Shown: piece after piece, positions 5,582 to 7,869 of the stretch | How positions within the stretch are numbered: the first letter of the stretch is position 1 | Layout of the letters: the number at the start of each line of letters is the position of its first letter | Source of the DNA: Bacillota bacterium | Lineage (GTDB): Bacteria > Bacillota > UBA5301 > JASBVW01 | Direction: 5' to 3' | Length of the DNA stretch: 7,869 nt | Assembly (NCBI GenBank): GCA_029961005.1 | Contig: JASBVW010000055.1 | Location: forward strand, 1 to 7,869 | The notes under the pieces: model-generated | What the model saw: only the letters and a program-made list of their open reading frames with translations | What the model was told of the DNA's origin: nothing | The model's database searches: none | Position numbers and translations under genes: made by a program

Positions 5582-6292
5582 TTAACCGCCGAGGTACGCC
5601 TCTTTGATCCGCTCGTTTCCCTCCAGCTCGGCCGCAGGGCCGGCCAGGACCAGACGACCCGTCTCCAGAACGTAGGCCCGGTGAGAGATCTTGAGGGCCT
5701 GATGGGCATTCTGCTCCACCAGGAGGATAGTGGTCCCGGCCCGGTTGATCTCCTGGATGGTGTGAAAGATCTCCCGCACCAAGAGAGGGGAAAGCCCCAT
5801 GGAAGGCTCGTCTAGAAGCATAAGCCGGCCGCGCTGCATCAAGGCCCTGGCCACCGCCAGCATCTGCTGTTCGCCCCCGCTGAGGGTACCCGCCACTTGC
5901 TGGCGCCGCTCGGCCAGGCGCGGAAAGAGAGCGAAGACGCGCTCCAGGTCCCGCGCCACCTGATGGCGGTCCTTCCTCGTCCAGGTGGCCAGTTCCAGGT
6001 TCTCCTGCACCGTCAGGGTTTGAAAGAGGCCTCGCCCTTCCGGAACGTGGGCAATGCCCAGCGCGGCAATGCGGTGGGCCGGCAAGCGCGTCAAATCGTG
6101 CCTTTGAAAGCGGATGGTACCGCTTTGGGCGGGGACCAGGCCGGAGATGGTGCGCAGGGTAGTGGTCTTTCCCGCCCCGTTGGCGCCCAGCAGGGCGACG
6201 ATCTCCCCTTCTTCCACCTGGAGGGAAATCCCTTGTAGAGCCGTGATCGGCCCGTAGGACACCCACAAATCCCTGATCTCCAAGAGGCTCAT
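5582..6292 (-). CDS. livF: Branched-chain amino acid ABC transporter, ATP-binding protein LivF
   Basis: The 236-residue cytoplasmic ATPase would pair with LivG to power uptake of leucine, isoleucine and valine through LivH/LivM. Walker A is GANGAGKT (36-43), the ABC signature is LSGGEQQ (137-143) and Walker B is LMLLDEP (157-163) with catalytic Glu162. LivF hallmarks are HVPEGRGLF (82-90) and LLVEQNAHQAL, where the usual switch His is replaced by Gln, as is normal for LivF. The start is ATG 6290-6292, giving MSLLEIRDL, with SD GGAGG seven bases upstream; it overlaps the livG stop as ATGA. An upstream extension of the frame to 6403 is only the shadow of livG. It is the last gene of the liv operon here. 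The specific substrate is inferred from family and could be another amide or short acyl compound such as urea. Confidence 0.95.
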   Translation of the reverse strand: MSLLEIRDLWVSYGPITALQGISLQVEEGEIVALLGANGAGKTTTLRTISGLVPAQSGTIRFQRHDLTRLPAHRIAALGIAHVPEGRGLFQTLTVQENLELATWTRKDRHQVARDLERVFALFPRLAERRQQVAGTLSGGEQQMLAVARALMQRGRLMLLDEPSMGLSPLLVREIFHTIQEINRAGTTILLVEQNAHQALKISHRAYVLETGRLVLAGPAAELEGNERIKEAYLGG

Positions 6293-7056
6293 GCGCTCTC
6301 CTCCCCCAGGTAGGCCTTGATCACCTGCGGATGGTTCCGGATCTCCTCCGGTGCGCCGCGGGCGATGATCTGCCCAAAGTCCATGACGTCGATCTTCTGG
6401 CACAGGTTCATGACCGCTCGCATTTGATGTTCGATCAGGAGAATGGTGAGCTGAAATTGGCTGCGGATCCAGCGAATCAGGTCGATCAGCTCGTCTACCT
6501 CCCGCGGATTCATGCCGGCGGCCGGCTCATCCAACAGGAGCAGGCGCGGCCTGGTAGCCAGGGCGCGGGCGATCTCCAGCCTGCGCTGTTCGCCGTAGGG
6601 AAGGTTTTTGGCCAAAAAGTGGGCCTTGCCCTCCAACTTAAACAGGCGCAGCAGCTCCAGGGAGCGCGCCAGCACCTCCTCTTCTTGCTGCCGGTAGGCA
6701 GAGTTCCGCCAGATGGCATCCCACAGCCCGTACTTTAGCTGGTAATTGAAGGCCAAGCGGATGTTGTCCAACACCGTCATTTGTCCGAAGAGACGGATGT
6801 TCTGGAAGGTGCGGGCGATCCCCAGCCGGGTAATCTGGTGGGGCCTCAGCCCCACCAGCTCCCGCCCTTGGAAGAAGATGGAGCCTGCGGTAGGTCGGTA
6901 AATTCCGGTGATCAGGTTGAAGACGGTGGTCTTCCCCGCCCCGTTTGGGCCGATTAACCCGTGCAGCTCCCCTTCGGCCAAGGTCAAGTCGAAATTGGAG
7001 ACGGCCTGCAGGCCTCCGAAGTTCTTGCACAGACCCTTGATCTCAAGCAGATTCAC
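6289..7056 (-). CDS. livG: Branched-chain amino acid ABC transporter, ATP-binding protein LivG
   Basis: The 255-residue ATPase partners LivF. Walker A is GPNGAGKT (36-43). LivG-specific features follow: GIARTFQNIRLF after the Q-loop region, a signature of the form LPYGEQRRLEIARAL in place of LSGGQ, Walker B LLLLDEPAAGMN, and a switch His in LLIEHQM. The C-terminus has the LivG-type GxPEEIRNHPxVIxAYLG pattern. The start is GTG 7054-7056 (MNLLEIKGL), chosen because GGAGGAGGT lies eight bases upstream and because this is where LivG homologues begin; the 12 extra in-frame codons upstream translate livM sequence. It overlaps the end of livM by 14 bases and livF by 4, so expression of the three proteins is translationally coupled. 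No unusual residues were seen in the catalytic motifs. Confidence 0.95.
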   Translation of the reverse strand: MNLLEIKGLCKNFGGLQAVSNFDLTLAEGELHGLIGPNGAGKTTVFNLITGIYRPTAGSIFFQGRELVGLRPHQITRLGIARTFQNIRLFGQMTVLDNIRLAFNYQLKYGLWDAIWRNSAYRQQEEEVLARSLELLRLFKLEGKAHFLAKNLPYGEQRRLEIARALATRPRLLLLDEPAAGMNPREVDELIDLIRWIRSQFQLTILLIEHQMRAVMNLCQKIDVMDFGQIIARGAPEEIRNHPQVIKAYLGEESA

Positions 7057-7869
7057 GCTGCCGCACCTCCTCCCGCGGCGCCAGGAAAGCAAACTCCCGG
7101 TGGCCCATGATCCCGTGGGGGCGGGAGAGCATGATCGCTACCAGGATCAGAGGACTGAGCACCATGCGCCAAACTCCCAGGGGGCGCAGGAGCTCCAAAA
7201 GCACGGTCAAGACAGTTGCCCCCAGGATGGAGCCGCTCAGGCTTCCCATGCCGCCCAGATAGAGCATGACCAAGACGTCGGTAGTTTTGATGTAAGTAAA
7301 GGTGCTGGGGTGAATGTACTGGATCAGGTGGGCGCTGAGGCCGCCGGCCAATCCCGCCAGCCCGGCGGCAATGGTAAAGGCCAGGAGCTTGTACCGGACG
7401 ATATCCACCCCCATCAGCTCCGCTGCGAGGTCGTTTTCGCGGATGGCGATCCAGATGCGCCCGTAATTGGAGTAGATGAGGTGGCGCAATACGGCCAGGA
7501 CGAGGATGGTCAAGCAGCCCACCACCAGAAGGTTGGTCTCTTTGGGCATCCCGCCGAAACCGCGCGGCCCGCCGATCAGGTTGATGTTCTGGATGACGTT
7601 GACGATGATCATGTTAAATCCCAGGGTAATGATGGCCAGGTAATCGCCGAAGGTGCGAAACGACGGGATCCCCACCAAGAATCCAACCAAAGCTGCGCCC
7701 AAGGATCCCACGATCAGGGCCAGGGCGTAAGGCTGATGAAAAAGGACCGTCACCACGGAGGAGAGGTAGGCCCCCACGGCCATAAAACCGGCATGGCCGA
7801 TGGCAAACTCCCCCAGATAGCCATTGACCAGGTTTAAACCGGCCACCAGGATGATGTTGATGCCGATAA
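7043..7869 (-). CDS. livM: Branched-chain amino acid ABC transporter permease LivM, 5' end outside window
   Basis: This is one of the two membrane-spanning subunits that form the channel for branched-chain amino acids. The frame is open to the right edge, where it reads IGINIILVAGLNLVNGY; a GTG at 7844-7846 lies inside this helix and is not the start, so the N-terminal helix or helices are missing. About 275 residues are present, with LivM family landmarks: GYLGEFAIGHAGFMAVGAY, GxFxDYLAIITLGF-like segment near the middle, the cytoplasmic EAA-type loop (REND, AAELMGVD, then YKLLAFTIAA), AGLAGGLSA, and YLGGMGSLSGSILGA near the last helices. The C-terminus is short and charged. It overlaps livG by 14 bases. 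The binding protein LivK and permease LivH are expected upstream, beyond the edge. Confidence 0.93.
   Translation of the reverse strand, partial: IGINIILVAGLNLVNGYLGEFAIGHAGFMAVGAYLSSVVTVLFHQPYALALIVGSLGAALVGFLVGIPSFRTFGDYLAIITLGFNMIIVNVIQNINLIGGPRGFGGMPKETNLLVVGCLTILVLAVLRHLIYSNYGRIWIAIRENDLAAELMGVDIVRYKLLAFTIAAGLAGLAGGLSAHLIQYIHPSTFTYIKTTDVLVMLYLGGMGSLSGSILGATVLTVLLELLRPLGVWRMVLSPLILVAIMLSRPHGIMGHREFAFLAPREEVRQRESA

Noticed and set aside
5574..6266. 230-codon minus-strand frame overlapping livF
   Set aside because: It is a shifted frame of livF; the livF frame has Walker A, signature and Walker B intact and a better start.
6908..7837. 309-codon plus-strand open frame opposite livM/livG
   Set aside because: It is antisense to well-conserved liv genes; its translation is rich in Gln, His, Asp and Gly with no family resemblance, as expected from a mirror frame in GC-rich DNA.

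Overview
The window is GC-rich and every gene I can support lies on the minus strand, so it reads from high to low coordinates. Starts are ATG, GTG or TTG behind strong GGAGG-type Shine-Dalgarno (SD) sequences, and genes are packed with ATGA overlaps. The order rimO-pgsA-(two genes)-cinA is a Firmicutes hallmark. Together with the GC content and the codon habits this suggests a high-GC, perhaps thermophilic clostridial-type Firmicute (Moorella-like lineage); the species is not determinable from the sequence alone.

Region 1 (7869 down to 5582) is the distal part of a branched-chain amino acid ABC importer operon: livM (permease, 5' end outside the window), livG and livF (the two ATPases), all overlapping. 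The livH and livK partners are expected beyond the right edge.

Region 2 (5581 down to 3642) opens with a near-perfect sigma-A promoter just after livF. It drives rimO (methylthiotransferase for ribosomal protein S12) and pgsA (phosphatidylglycerophosphate synthase), which overlap by 4 bases.

Region 3 (3641 down to the left edge) starts with an extended -10 promoter. It holds a one-TM protein of unknown function, a compact FtsH-like AAA+ zinc metalloprotease, a stand-alone CinA C-terminal (PncC-type NMN deamidase) protein, and the 5' part of a membrane metallophosphoesterase that runs off the left edge. This set occupies the place where many Firmicutes have full-length cinA followed by recA. 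The likely common theme is envelope and membrane protein quality control, but that is inference.

Two places deserve attention. The FtsH-like gene has an excellent SD and GTG start, but its frame ends after 19 codons at CTT TGA and must shift +1 to enter the protease frame. That site matches the core of the prfB programmed frameshift signal, although a simple one-base indel is also possible. The metallophosphoesterase has no ATG, GTG or TTG where its SD points; an ATC codon sits there instead.

I saw no RNA genes, mobile elements, CRISPR arrays or convincing intrinsic terminators. No gene-free stretch exceeds 85 bases.
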